Shown one piece after another: positions 35,436 through 43,685 of a stretch of DNA of 64,000 nucleotides. The translations under genes and the position numbers were made by a program. The notes beneath the pieces are model-generated. The model saw nothing but the letters and a program-made list of their open reading frames with translations. It was not told the origin of the DNA and made no database searches. The stretch lies in assembly GCF_900104795.1 (NCBI RefSeq), contig NZ_FNTG01000001.1, positions 4,030,001 through 4,094,000 of the forward strand, given 5' to 3'. Source of the stretch: Burkholderia sp. WP9. Its GTDB lineage: Bacteria > Pseudomonadota > Gammaproteobacteria > Burkholderiales > Burkholderiaceae. The first letter of the stretch is position 1. Every line of letters begins with the position of its first letter.

Positions 35436-36353
35436 TTACGACAGTTGGATGACCTGCTTGCGCAGTGCGGCGGCTTTCGCCTGGGAGCAGCCGAGGTGCT
35501 GACGGATGCTGACGACAGTGGGTTTCACGATCCCTGCCTCGATGTCACGCTTCAGCTTCGTGACTTCGCTTTCCGTTTCTGGAGCGTAGGTCGGCGCAGG
35601 TGTCGTGACGAGCGGTGTTGCAGTGACGGGCGGAGCTGCTTTTCGACGATCCGCGATTCGGGGCTTGCGCTCCGTCGGCATCAAGGCAAGCCACCACAAC
35701 AGGCACGCCACGCATTCCAGCACGGTAGCGAACATTAGCCCGGCGAGCAGATCGAGCTTGGCTTGCGTCGAGCCGATGACGGCAACGAGCCGGCTCGTGA
35801 CGGGATCGTCACGTGCCGAGTCACGGTGCGCGACGTTACTGTCCTCGATGGCCTGATACCGCCGCACCTGAGCCGCTTCGGCTTCGAGCGCATCGAGCCT
35901 GGCTGTCAGAGATGTGCGACGGATTTGCAGCGTTGCGCAGTTGCCGACACATCGGCGGGCCTTGGCCGTCGCCAGAGACGCCACAACTTCTGCCCGCTCC
36001 CTCATGACGACCGGCAGAGCGCGGTGCACCGGGACGGAAACAACCGGGAGCGACGCTTGCCGGACAGCCCCCGCGTGTTGCTGCGCGAACAGGATGAACA
36101 CGCCATGTCCGTAGGCAGTAGCGGCCATGCAGGCCAGCCACAGCAGTCCGCTGACAGGCCGGATCGCGGACGGAACCGAACGGCATTGGGCTGGCAACAG
36201 GTGCGCGCCAGCGACCAGCACGACACCTGTTGCGATCCACACCAGCCGTTCCGACAACCACCCGCCGCGTTGCCAGCCGGCTAGCACCGACATGCATATC
36301 GACGTTCCCGTTGCCGCAATCGCCAGAAGCAGGACGGGGCGGAGCTTCGTCAT
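35436..36353 (-). CDS. Membrane protein of the ICE-type gene run
   Basis: A 305-residue protein from ATG 36,353. Three TM helices near the N-terminus (about 8-25, 38-55, 70-90), a long helical/coiled-coil stretch with many Ala/Arg/Glu (about 110-190), a fourth TM helix (about 200-225) and a cytoplasmic tail. The tail ends in a helix-turn-helix-like segment (KPTVVSIRQHLGCSQAKAAA). Its ATG overlaps the stop of the upstream gene. Seen in plasmid/ICE contexts; function unknown. Confidence 0.7.
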   Translation of the reverse strand: MTKLRPVLLLAIAATGTSICMSVLAGWQRGGWLSERLVWIATGVVLVAGAHLLPAQCRSVPSAIRPVSGLLWLACMAATAYGHGVFILFAQQHAGAVRQASLPVVSVPVHRALPVVMRERAEVVASLATAKARRCVGNCATLQIRRTSLTARLDALEAEAAQVRRYQAIEDSNVAHRDSARDDPVTSRLVAVIGSTQAKLDLLAGLMFATVLECVACLLWWLALMPTERKPRIADRRKAAPPVTATPLVTTPAPTYAPETESEVTKLKRDIEAGIVKPTVVSIRQHLGCSQAKAAALRKQVIQLS

Positions 36354-37267
36354 GCCGCTTCCCCACCGAGTAACGCGGCACACTGAGCCAGACGGTCTTT
36401 CAGACTGGGCGTGACTTCGGGGTTGGTTTCGCCGTGACCGCTGCCGTGACTTCCACCGTCACCCGACTCAGCCGGGAAGAACTCGTCCACGACCGCCGCG
36501 GCATCTTCGTCACTGTCTTCGAACGCACCGTTGGCGAACCCGGCACGCGCCGCGGCATCGAGCGCCATCTGGTCGAAGCCGGCTGCCCGACGACGCGCAT
36601 CCAGCTCACGCGCCTGCACGATGGCTTCTTCGAGCGAACCGCCGGACCGCACGCCGATATCGACGTAGTAGATAGCTGATCGGTAGCTCTGCGTGGTGCT
36701 TTTACCGCGCAGCTTCAGTTCGAGCGGCAGGCAGGAGAGGAGGTTGCCAGATACTGCACTGAAATAGTGCAGCCTAGCGGCGAGCGTCCGGATCGAGTTA
36801 TACGAAGTCGTGCGGAAGATGAACGAGCCCATCTCGTCTTCGTCGCCGATCAAGACATTCAACCGCCCGTAGGGCTTGCAGGCACCACCCTGACCAAAGG
36901 TGCAGCCATCGGGCGACGGGCACGGCAGTTCTTCGATACCGGCGTTACCCACACGGCGGCAAGTCGCGCCGTTGCCGACACAGACGGGGCGTCCATTGTT
37001 GCGGTCGAAGCACGAATACTCGGCGCGGAGATTCAAATCCGGATCATTGAACAGGAAGCGGACCGGAATCGAGCGCAGCTTGCCAGGGGTCAGCTTGCGC
37101 AGTTCCTCGTTGAGTGGATGGAGCAGCCAGCCGTCGCGGTTCTGCACCTGCGTGGTGATGGTGAATTGATCGTCTTTTTCGGGCAGACGCTTCCCGTTCT
37201 TCTCGACCACGCGGCCGATCGAAATCCGTCCGACGACGGGCGGGGTAATGCTCAGGCCTTTCAGCAT
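36350..37267 (-). CDS. 'Hydrolase or metal-binding protein' of ICE type
   Basis: A 305-residue protein from ATG 37,267 (GGAGAAG upstream). In ICEs of the clc type a protein of this kind lies beside YqaJ and DUF932 genes and is often named 'hydrolase or metal-binding protein'. It has a Cys cluster (CVGNGATC, LPCPSPDGC, GGACKPYG) about residues 90-125 that may bind metal. An acidic, His/Gly-rich C-terminal segment follows. Likely part of a recombination/repair set with the nuclease upstream. Reaction unknown. Confidence 0.7.
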   Translation of the reverse strand: MLKGLSITPPVVGRISIGRVVEKNGKRLPEKDDQFTITTQVQNRDGWLLHPLNEELRKLTPGKLRSIPVRFLFNDPDLNLRAEYSCFDRNNGRPVCVGNGATCRRVGNAGIEELPCPSPDGCTFGQGGACKPYGRLNVLIGDEDEMGSFIFRTTSYNSIRTLAARLHYFSAVSGNLLSCLPLELKLRGKSTTQSYRSAIYYVDIGVRSGGSLEEAIVQARELDARRRAAGFDQMALDAAARAGFANGAFEDSDEDAAAVVDEFFPAESGDGGSHGSGHGETNPEVTPSLKDRLAQCAALLGGEAA

Positions 37268-37356
37268 GACGCTTCTCCTGTAGATGTAAACAGAGGGAGT
37301 AAATCGAAGGAAGGGAACTGCAACGGGAACCGCACGGGCGACCGGAAACACGGCAG

Positions 37357-38352
37357 TCAGGTCGAGACGAGAAACCGGCGAGAACCCGGTTTCGTGATGG
37401 CGTACTGCGAGGCAAGATGGGGGCGATCGGCAAGCAGTCGTTTCAGATCGACGCCAGCGCTGTCCTTGCTGCGCTTGAACGAAACCTCGCCGGTCTCGAA
37501 CATCGCCCGGTCAGCCTCACCCATTGCCTGTTGAATCGACTGCTTCAGCTCGGCCTCGACCTGCTGGCGAGCATCGAGCTCCGCTCGTACCGCCACCAGA
37601 TCGGCAAATGCTGCTGACAGGGCTCGGTCGCCGGTGAAATCGACCGTGCCGCCCGCCCCCGGATACAAACAGCGCAGCGCACAATCCGCCGAATCTGATC
37701 CATCCGCCGGGGGCGGCGTATCGGTTTCCACGAAACGCCAGAACGCGGCCTCGAGTTCGATCAGACGGGCAATGAGCCCGTCGTCGCGCTCGACGTGATG
37801 CACCTCCAATCGCTGCCCGCAAAGCAACACCGCCACATCGGCAGCCTGCTTTCCTGTCACGGCCAGTTGATGCTGCACCTGAAGCTGAACGTATTCCGGT
37901 ACGCCACCGCGCCAAAGGCGCGCACCAAATTCGCCCGCCGTCTTGCATTCGAGCAGATGGACATCGCGATTGCCCACGACCTCGCGATCGACGTTTGCGA
38001 GCATGAACGGGATCGTCGGGTGCTGGAGCACGGCATTGACCCGCCGAACCTTGTTGCCGGTCTGCTTCGTGTACGACGCCGCAACGATCGGCTCCAGCAG
38101 GGTGCCCCAGTACACGGGCTCTGCCGTATCGTTCGGATCAGGGCGAGGCAAAGTCGTATCGCGCCCGGTTTTGCTCAGCCACAGTTCGAGCGGGCTCATG
38201 TACGGATTCAGGCCCACGGCAGCGGCCGCATCCGAGCCGCCGATCCCGGATTTCCGTACCTCCAGCCAGTCCTCGCGAGATAGATCCTTCGTCTCCACGA
38301 GGCGCAGGGCAGGGCGATTCTGGCCGCGTCCGGCCGGTTCAGGTAGTGACAT
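37357..38352 (-). CDS. YqaJ-family (lambda exonuclease-like) nuclease
   Basis: A 331-residue protein from ATG 38,352. The YqaJ/lambda-exonuclease PD-(D/E)XK fold is clear: SGIGGSDAAAAVGLNPY, YWGTLLEP with an acidic ligand, ANVDREV with the catalytic Asp and LLECKTA with the Glu-x-Lys. Such alkaline exonucleases make 3' single strands for annealing-type recombination. A helical C-terminal extension (about 225-330) is added. No obvious RecT/Bet annealing protein is next to it; the metal-binding protein downstream takes that place. Confidence 0.88.
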   Translation of the reverse strand: MSLPEPAGRGQNRPALRLVETKDLSREDWLEVRKSGIGGSDAAAAVGLNPYMSPLELWLSKTGRDTTLPRPDPNDTAEPVYWGTLLEPIVAASYTKQTGNKVRRVNAVLQHPTIPFMLANVDREVVGNRDVHLLECKTAGEFGARLWRGGVPEYVQLQVQHQLAVTGKQAADVAVLLCGQRLEVHHVERDDGLIARLIELEAAFWRFVETDTPPPADGSDSADCALRCLYPGAGGTVDFTGDRALSAAFADLVAVRAELDARQQVEAELKQSIQQAMGEADRAMFETGEVSFKRSKDSAGVDLKRLLADRPHLASQYAITKPGSRRFLVST

Positions 38353-38423
38353 GGCAACCTCCACAAAAGACGACGCCCGGCGGGAGATCCCGGCCGGGCG
38401 TCTATGTCGTCACGAACATGGAT

Positions 38424-39389
38424 TCAGGCAACGAGCTTCATTGCTTCGTCCCACGCTTTTTGCTTGAGCGCGGCGCCCGCACCGAACCACGCGGCATCGC
38501 GCCGGTGATCGTCGCTGCGTGCGCGACGATGGTGATCGACGAATTCGGTGATCGAATTGACGACTCCCCACGCGGTGCTGGCCGCCGAGGGCAACGTAGC
38601 CCCCTTGCCGCGACCGGCGTACAGGGCTTGAACCGCTTTGACGGCACGGTCGTTGGTTGCGATCTCGGTGTCGGCCCCGCTTGTCGGATAGGTGAGCACG
38701 CGGCGTAGGAACGTTTCGACGGCAGCATCGTTCACCTTGCAGTCAGCCAGCGCCTTCATGCGAGCGATGAACCCGTCCCACGAGGAAATCGCGATGCCGA
38801 GCTGGCGTTTGACGGCTTGCGCATCGAACTGGCTGCGGTGGGGCACCTTGACGGCACCGGCGCTTTCGCCGAGTGCAATTTGCAAGGTGTTATTGCAGAC
38901 CACGCGTACCGACGTGAATTGCGCGGTGGTCGCGAGCGTGCCATCGCAGGCGGTTGCCAGCAGCAGGTAGCCGTTTACCTCGTCGCGACCCTTGAGCGAG
39001 ACGGAGTGGCCCGTGCGAGCGAGTGCCCAGAGCTTCTTGCCATCTTTCAGGACGCCGGCGGTCTCCAGCTCGAAGCCGCCGACCTCGGTCAGGTCGCGAT
39101 AAAATTCCAGAATCTCGCGGGGCTGGACGACCTGATATCGCGCCGACACGACACTCAGGGGCAGCTTGCTATCGCTCCGGTACAGCACCTTCTGTTCGGG
39201 AAAGCAGTGGATAGAGCCGAGATTGGCGCCAGCACTGCCGGACACGAATCGCACGTCGGCCGATTCGATGGTCCAGTTCATTCCGGCTTCGCGTGCCCAC
39301 ACTTCGATTGGCTGTTTCGGGGAAAGCTGATTGCCGAGGCCGTGCCATGGTTGCTGGCCTGTATACGCCATTGAGTGGATGAGGTGCAT
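38424..39389 (-). CDS. DUF932 protein
   Basis: A 321-residue protein from ATG 39,389, with AGGAG before it. Matches the DUF932 family (phage/plasmid-like, TIGR03299 type): PWHGLGNQLS at the start, then KLPLSVVSARYQVVQPREIL and VCNNTLQIAL. DUF932 proteins are common on ICEs and plasmids; no reaction is established. First large gene of the minus-strand run DUF932-YqaJ-metal protein-membrane protein-paralogues. Confidence 0.87.
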   Translation of the reverse strand: MHLIHSMAYTGQQPWHGLGNQLSPKQPIEVWAREAGMNWTIESADVRFVSGSAGANLGSIHCFPEQKVLYRSDSKLPLSVVSARYQVVQPREILEFYRDLTEVGGFELETAGVLKDGKKLWALARTGHSVSLKGRDEVNGYLLLATACDGTLATTAQFTSVRVVCNNTLQIALGESAGAVKVPHRSQFDAQAVKRQLGIAISSWDGFIARMKALADCKVNDAAVETFLRRVLTYPTSGADTEIATNDRAVKAVQALYAGRGKGATLPSAASTAWGVVNSITEFVDHHRRARSDDHRRDAAWFGAGAALKQKAWDEAMKLVA

Positions 39390-39469
39390 AAAACTCCTAT
39401 AAGCGGCATAGAGCCCGGCGCAGGGCCGGGCAAACGATAAAAGGGTAGGGATGAGAAAGTGACGGGCGC

Positions 39470-39958
39470 TCAGTCGGCCTGCACGGAGAAGGCGTGCCCG
39501 CAGTCGCGGCAACGCCAGTTCGCGAGCACGGTATGGTCAATGCGCTCACCGAGCGCTGCACCGGCTGCGCAGCCTGCAGCGGCACCGGCCAGGCCAGCGA
39601 GGATGGCCCCGGCAATCGCGCCGCACAGCACGCCGACCGGCCCGCCGAGGGTGCCTGCAGCGGCACCGAGTTCCGCGCCGGACAGCGCAGCAGCTATCGC
39701 GCTGGTGCCGCCCGCCGCTGCGCCGAGCGCGCCTCCGATACGGCGTGCAAGGTGGCGTGGCGCAGTCCGGACCGAGTTGCACGCGGGGCAGGCGTAGATT
39801 GCGTTGCCCGTATTGGGGCAGTAGGGTGGGATGGCGTGTTCGGACGGGCGGGACGGCTCCTGCTCAAACCCGTGGCTATGTGGACGCGTCGGCCCATGCT
39901 GCCACGTATCGTCGTCGTCCTCGTCGAATGGTGGACAGGGTGGGTAATGATCAGACAT
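39470..39958 (-). CDS. Split zinc-ribbon protein with glycine-zipper core
   Basis: A 162-residue protein. The N-terminal 45 residues are acidic and His/Pro-rich. Then come CPACNSVRT (first Cys pair), a 70-residue Ala/Gly membrane-like stretch with GxxxG/AxxxG repeats (about 73-135), and CRDCGHAFS (second Cys pair). The two Cys pairs could close one zinc ribbon across a hairpin of two membrane helices. Placed upstream of the DUF932 gene; function unknown. Confidence 0.7.
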   Translation of the reverse strand: MSDHYPPCPPFDEDDDDTWQHGPTRPHSHGFEQEPSRPSEHAIPPYCPNTGNAIYACPACNSVRTAPRHLARRIGGALGAAAGGTSAIAAALSGAELGAAAGTLGGPVGVLCGAIAGAILAGLAGAAAGCAAGAALGERIDHTVLANWRCRDCGHAFSVQAD

Positions 39959-39971
39959 GGCGGCGTGCCGC

Positions 39972-40082
39972 TTACTGCCGGACGTGGTTGACGTAGCAGC
40001 CGACGCAGAGCGTTGAAATTGCGCCGAGCGCGAAGCAGATCGCGAATGAGATCAGAAAAGAGAAGGGAGAGACTTGAAACAT
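39972..40082 (-). CDS. Very small membrane peptide
   Basis: A 36-residue frame from ATG 40,082, with GGAG about 9 bases upstream. Almost the whole peptide is one hydrophobic helix (SFLISFAICFALGAISTLCVGC) followed by a short polar end. It stops 13 bases before the zinc-ribbon gene, so it may be the first gene of that run. Small size makes this uncertain. Confidence 0.4.
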   Translation of the reverse strand: MFQVSPFSFLISFAICFALGAISTLCVGCYVNHVRQ

Positions 40083-40194
40083 CACCGGACTCCAGGGGCA
40101 AGTTTGCCGGTGCGGGATTGCACGGGCCGAGCGCCACGCTGTTGCAGTGCTCAAGGCCGTGATATGTGATTTCAAAAATCTAGAATCGAAGCGG

Positions 40195-40600
40195 CTTGGC
40201 AGCCGCCGATTACCAGCCCTTCCTCGCTCCCGTCGAACTGGAATGCCTCGCCCATGTCGACGTGCAACGGCGTGACACTGTGTTCGGCGCCGTCTCGCCT
40301 GCACGCTGCCGCCACGCGCGGATGAAGTCGGCCACCCGGGAATAGTAACTGTCATAACCAAGCCGCCTGGATCTGCTGGAAGAACATCTGCCCCGTACGC
40401 CGCTCCTGCTTCGGGCGCCGGGCATCGACGGCCAGTGCCTGCGTCGCATCTCGTGAAACGGGGGCAGCTGCCTCGGCGTCGCCTTGCGCTGGTACTTCAG
40501 CTCGTCCTGCACGTCAGCAGGTATTTCTGAATCGTGTTGCGCGAGAGGCTAGTGAGGCGCGACATCTCGCGTACCGGATGGCCTGAGCGGCTTTGATAGG
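40195..40600 (-). pseudogene. Remnant of a second IS21-family istA
   Basis: Pieces of an IstA protein in changing frames: VREMSRLTSLSRNTIQKYL (HTH) near 40,520-40,585, LGYDSYYSRVADFIRAWR near 40,300-40,365, and GEAFQFDGSEEGLVIGG (with the first DDE Asp) near 40,205-40,255. The frame breaks between pieces, and istB is absent. It differs from the IS21 copy at 29-32 kb, so it marks an older insertion between the ICE run and the restriction-like operon. Confidence 0.78.
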
Positions 40601-40850
40601 TCCGGAGAGCAAATGCGACAGGACCGGGAGCGGCGAAAGGGATTCGCCAGCATTTCCCTTAGAATATGCCAGTCGGCATGAAGCAACGTCTAAAGTTCCC
40701 GGAGCCGAAGCAAATCAGGCGCCAGAGAGGCTAGGTCTCCCCCAGTGTGTCCCATCGTTAGCGAGATCGAGCCGTTATAAGGGTTGGCTGCAATTTTGCA
40801 GCATAGGAAAAAGGGAGAATGCTGGTGTTTCAGGAAGGCTTTGGCGGACA
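40601..40850. promoter_or_regulatory. Leader region of the restriction-like operon
   Basis: About 250 bases between the IS21 remnant and the SNF2 gene. The frame of that gene is open through here, but the sequence shows no conserved domain and no good start. It should contain the operon promoter; no clear -35/-10 pair could be picked. Confidence 0.35.
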
Positions 40851-43685
40851 ATGACTACATCCCACAAATTCACGAAGCATCAAAGCAGCTTTTTTGCGCA
40901 CCGTATTACGCTCGAAGGTATAGGGGACGACGCGCTCGCGCAATCCCTCTCAACTGCACGCGTCGACATGAATCCGCATCAGGTCGATGCTGCCCTGTTC
41001 GCGCTCGCATCTCCATTGTCCAAAGGGGTCGTCCTGGCCGACGAAGTCGGTCTCGGGAAAACCATCGAGGCGAGTCTTGTTATTGCGCAAAGATGGGCCG
41101 AGCGCAAACGCAAAATACTTCTAATTGTCCCGGCATCGTTGCGGAAGCAATGGAGTCAGGAGCTGATCGAGAAATTCTCGCTGCCTTCGACGATCATCGA
41201 GAGCAGGAGCTACAACTTGGCTAAAAGGAACGGGAACCCCCGCCCTTTCAATGTTGCCGACAGCATCCTCGTCACCTCCTATGAGTTTGCCGCCACGAAA
41301 GCGGAAGATGTCCAGCGGGAATCGTGGGACCTCGTCGTCTATGACGAAGCGCATCGGCTTCGGAACGTCTACAAGCAGGGAACTGGCTTGCGTGCCAAGC
41401 GACTGCGTGACGCGACCGCCGATTGTTTCAAGATCCTACTTACAGCCACGCCGCTGCAGAACTCCCTGATGGAGCTCTACGGCCTCGTCTCCGTGATCGA
41501 TGAGCATTTCTTTGGCGATGAAAAAAGCTTCCGTGCCGCGTATGTCGGCGCTTCGTCTACGAGGAATTCATTCCTGTTCCTGCGGAAGCGCCTCGAGGCC
41601 GTCTGCAAACGGACGCTGCGTCGGCAGGTGCAGCAGGCCGGTCTCATCAAATACACGGCACGCAGTCCGCTGACCTTGTCTTTCGAGCCGTCTGACGATG
41701 AAGCAGAGCTGTATGCTGGCGTATCGGCTTATCTGCAACGGCCTGGTACCGTCGGTTTCGGCGACAGGCCGAACGCGCTTGTCACCCTAGTCGTACGCAA
41801 GATCCTCGGATCTTCGACGTTTGCGGTTTCCGAGACCCTGGCCAAGATCATCGAGCGGCTTCGTGACAAGCAGCGGCCAACGATTGAGAACTTTGTCGAT
41901 TACGACACGATCGACGAAACGGCGGAAGAATTCGAGGACGACGGAGTTGAGGAAGACGATATCGACCCTGTCAAGCTCGCGGCCGAGATCGCCGAACTCG
42001 AGGGATACCGTGCCCTGGCCCTGGCCATCGGGGAGAACGCGAAGGGCGGCAAGCTTGTCAGTGCCCTTCCCGGAGCATTCGATACGATCGAGTCGAAGGG
42101 CGGCCAGCGGAAAGCGGTGATTTTCACCGAATCTGTCCGGACGCAGCGCTATCTAGCTGATCTGCTCACGGCCAACGGCTATGGCGAGGAGATCGTTCTT
42201 CTCAACGGCCAGAACAACGATGCCTCCAGCGGGGCGCTTTACCGCGACTGGTTGGCCCGTCATAAAGACTCGGACGCTATTTCGGGGGCGAAGAGCGCCG
42301 ACATGAAGGCCGCGATTGTTGAGGCATTTCGTGACCACAAATCTATCCTGATCGCGACGGAATCTGGAGCGGAAGGCATCAACCTGCAATTTTGCTCTCT
42401 GCTCTTCAACTTCGATCTGCCCTGGAACCCGCAGCGTGTCGAGCAGCGCATCGGTCGCTGCCACCGTTATGGCCAGAAGATCGACGTGACCGTGGTCAAC
42501 TTCCTCAACCTGAAGAACAAGGCCGAACAGCGCGTCTTCGAACTGCTCGACCAAAAATTCAGGCTGTTCGACGGGGTGTTCGGAGCCAGCGACGAAGTCT
42601 TGGGCGCGATCGAGCGTGGCGTCGATATCGAGAAACGCATTCTTGAGATCGTTCAGGCCGCCCGCAATGAAGACGAGATCAACACCGCATTCGACCAGTT
42701 GCAAACCGACTTACAGGCGCAGATCAGCGAGCAAGTCCTTGACGCGCGCAAGCGCCTGCTGGAGAACGTTGACGAAAAGGTCATCCGGCAACTGAAATCC
42801 CGGGATGAAGAGATACGCAAGCATCTCTCCGACTTCGATCGAGACCTTCTTCGCATCGCCCGGGCTGAGTTGCCGGAGGCGGAATTCCATGCGGATGATG
42901 AGCGCCGCTTTGATTATCAAGGCCACACGTACACGACCGAATGGCCGCTCGCCGACGAACGGTGCTGGCAGTTCTTCCGCCTGACGGAGGGAACGCTGGC
43001 CCAAAAGGTGATTGCTGACGCCAAGGGCCGCCAGTTCGACGGCACGAACCACCTCCGATTTGATCTGTCGGCCTACCCAGGCCGGCTCGCGGACGTGGAA
43101 CCATTACGAGGATCGAAAGGCTGGCTACGTGTGGCTAAGCTGCGCGTCAACACCGCCGCCCTCGTGCGCGATTATCTCGTTCTGTCGACCACGGCGGATG
43201 AGGGGGATGCACCACATCCGGAAACGATGGAGCGCCTCCTGTCGGTTCCCGCGCATGACGCCGGCCCGGCGACCGCCGCGCCGATGACCGATCTGGACAC
43301 CATCGAAAACGCTCGCCGGGCTGATCTTCTCGCACTGGCCGAAGCGGAAAACGACGCATGGCTTGAAGAGGAAAGCGAAAAACTGGACGCCTATGCTGAT
43401 GACCTGGAAAGGGCCTTTGAAGCAGAGGTCAAGGCCATCGATATCGAAATCAAAGCCGCCAAGAAGGCCCTTCGGGGCTCAAACCTGGCAATGAGCGAAA
43501 AACTCGCAGAAAAGCGCCGTATCAGCGCGCAGGAAGCAAAACGGGACAAGATGAAAGCAGCATTTTTTGATCGAAAGGCAGAGATCCGCGCCGAAGTGGA
43601 ATCGATGCTCGATAGAATTCAGGAAAACCTGAAGCTCTCCCCTGAATTGACGCCGTTGTTCACGGTGCGGTGGGAGGTCGCATGA
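40851..43685 (+). CDS. SNF2-family DNA-dependent ATPase
   Basis: A 944-residue superfamily 2 motor. ATG 40851 is chosen because homology-like sequence begins there; the open frame reaches 40593. Helicase motifs in order: Q-like NPHQVDA (about 41), Walker A DEVGLGKTIEA (64-74), VPASLRKQW (93), DEAH (165-168), LLTATPLQNS (196-205), then ESGAEGINLQF (about 504) and QRIGRCHRYGQ (about 531-541), diagnostic of SNF2. The last 120 residues are a long charged coiled coil. SNF2 motors of this kind remodel or translocate on DNA and occur in defence systems such as DISARM (DrmD). Its stop overlaps the ATG of the methyltransferase gene (ATGA). Confidence 0.92.
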   Translation: MTTSHKFTKHQSSFFAHRITLEGIGDDALAQSLSTARVDMNPHQVDAALFALASPLSKGVVLADEVGLGKTIEASLVIAQRWAERKRKILLIVPASLRKQWSQELIEKFSLPSTIIESRSYNLAKRNGNPRPFNVADSILVTSYEFAATKAEDVQRESWDLVVYDEAHRLRNVYKQGTGLRAKRLRDATADCFKILLTATPLQNSLMELYGLVSVIDEHFFGDEKSFRAAYVGASSTRNSFLFLRKRLEAVCKRTLRRQVQQAGLIKYTARSPLTLSFEPSDDEAELYAGVSAYLQRPGTVGFGDRPNALVTLVVRKILGSSTFAVSETLAKIIERLRDKQRPTIENFVDYDTIDETAEEFEDDGVEEDDIDPVKLAAEIAELEGYRALALAIGENAKGGKLVSALPGAFDTIESKGGQRKAVIFTESVRTQRYLADLLTANGYGEEIVLLNGQNNDASSGALYRDWLARHKDSDAISGAKSADMKAAIVEAFRDHKSILIATESGAEGINLQFCSLLFNFDLPWNPQRVEQRIGRCHRYGQKIDVTVVNFLNLKNKAEQRVFELLDQKFRLFDGVFGASDEVLGAIERGVDIEKRILEIVQAARNEDEINTAFDQLQTDLQAQISEQVLDARKRLLENVDEKVIRQLKSRDEEIRKHLSDFDRDLLRIARAELPEAEFHADDERRFDYQGHTYTTEWPLADERCWQFFRLTEGTLAQKVIADAKGRQFDGTNHLRFDLSAYPGRLADVEPLRGSKGWLRVAKLRVNTAALVRDYLVLSTTADEGDAPHPETMERLLSVPAHDAGPATAAPMTDLDTIENARRADLLALAEAENDAWLEEESEKLDAYADDLERAFEAEVKAIDIEIKAAKKALRGSNLAMSEKLAEKRRISAQEAKRDKMKAAFFDRKAEIRAEVESMLDRIQENLKLSPELTPLFTVRWEVA

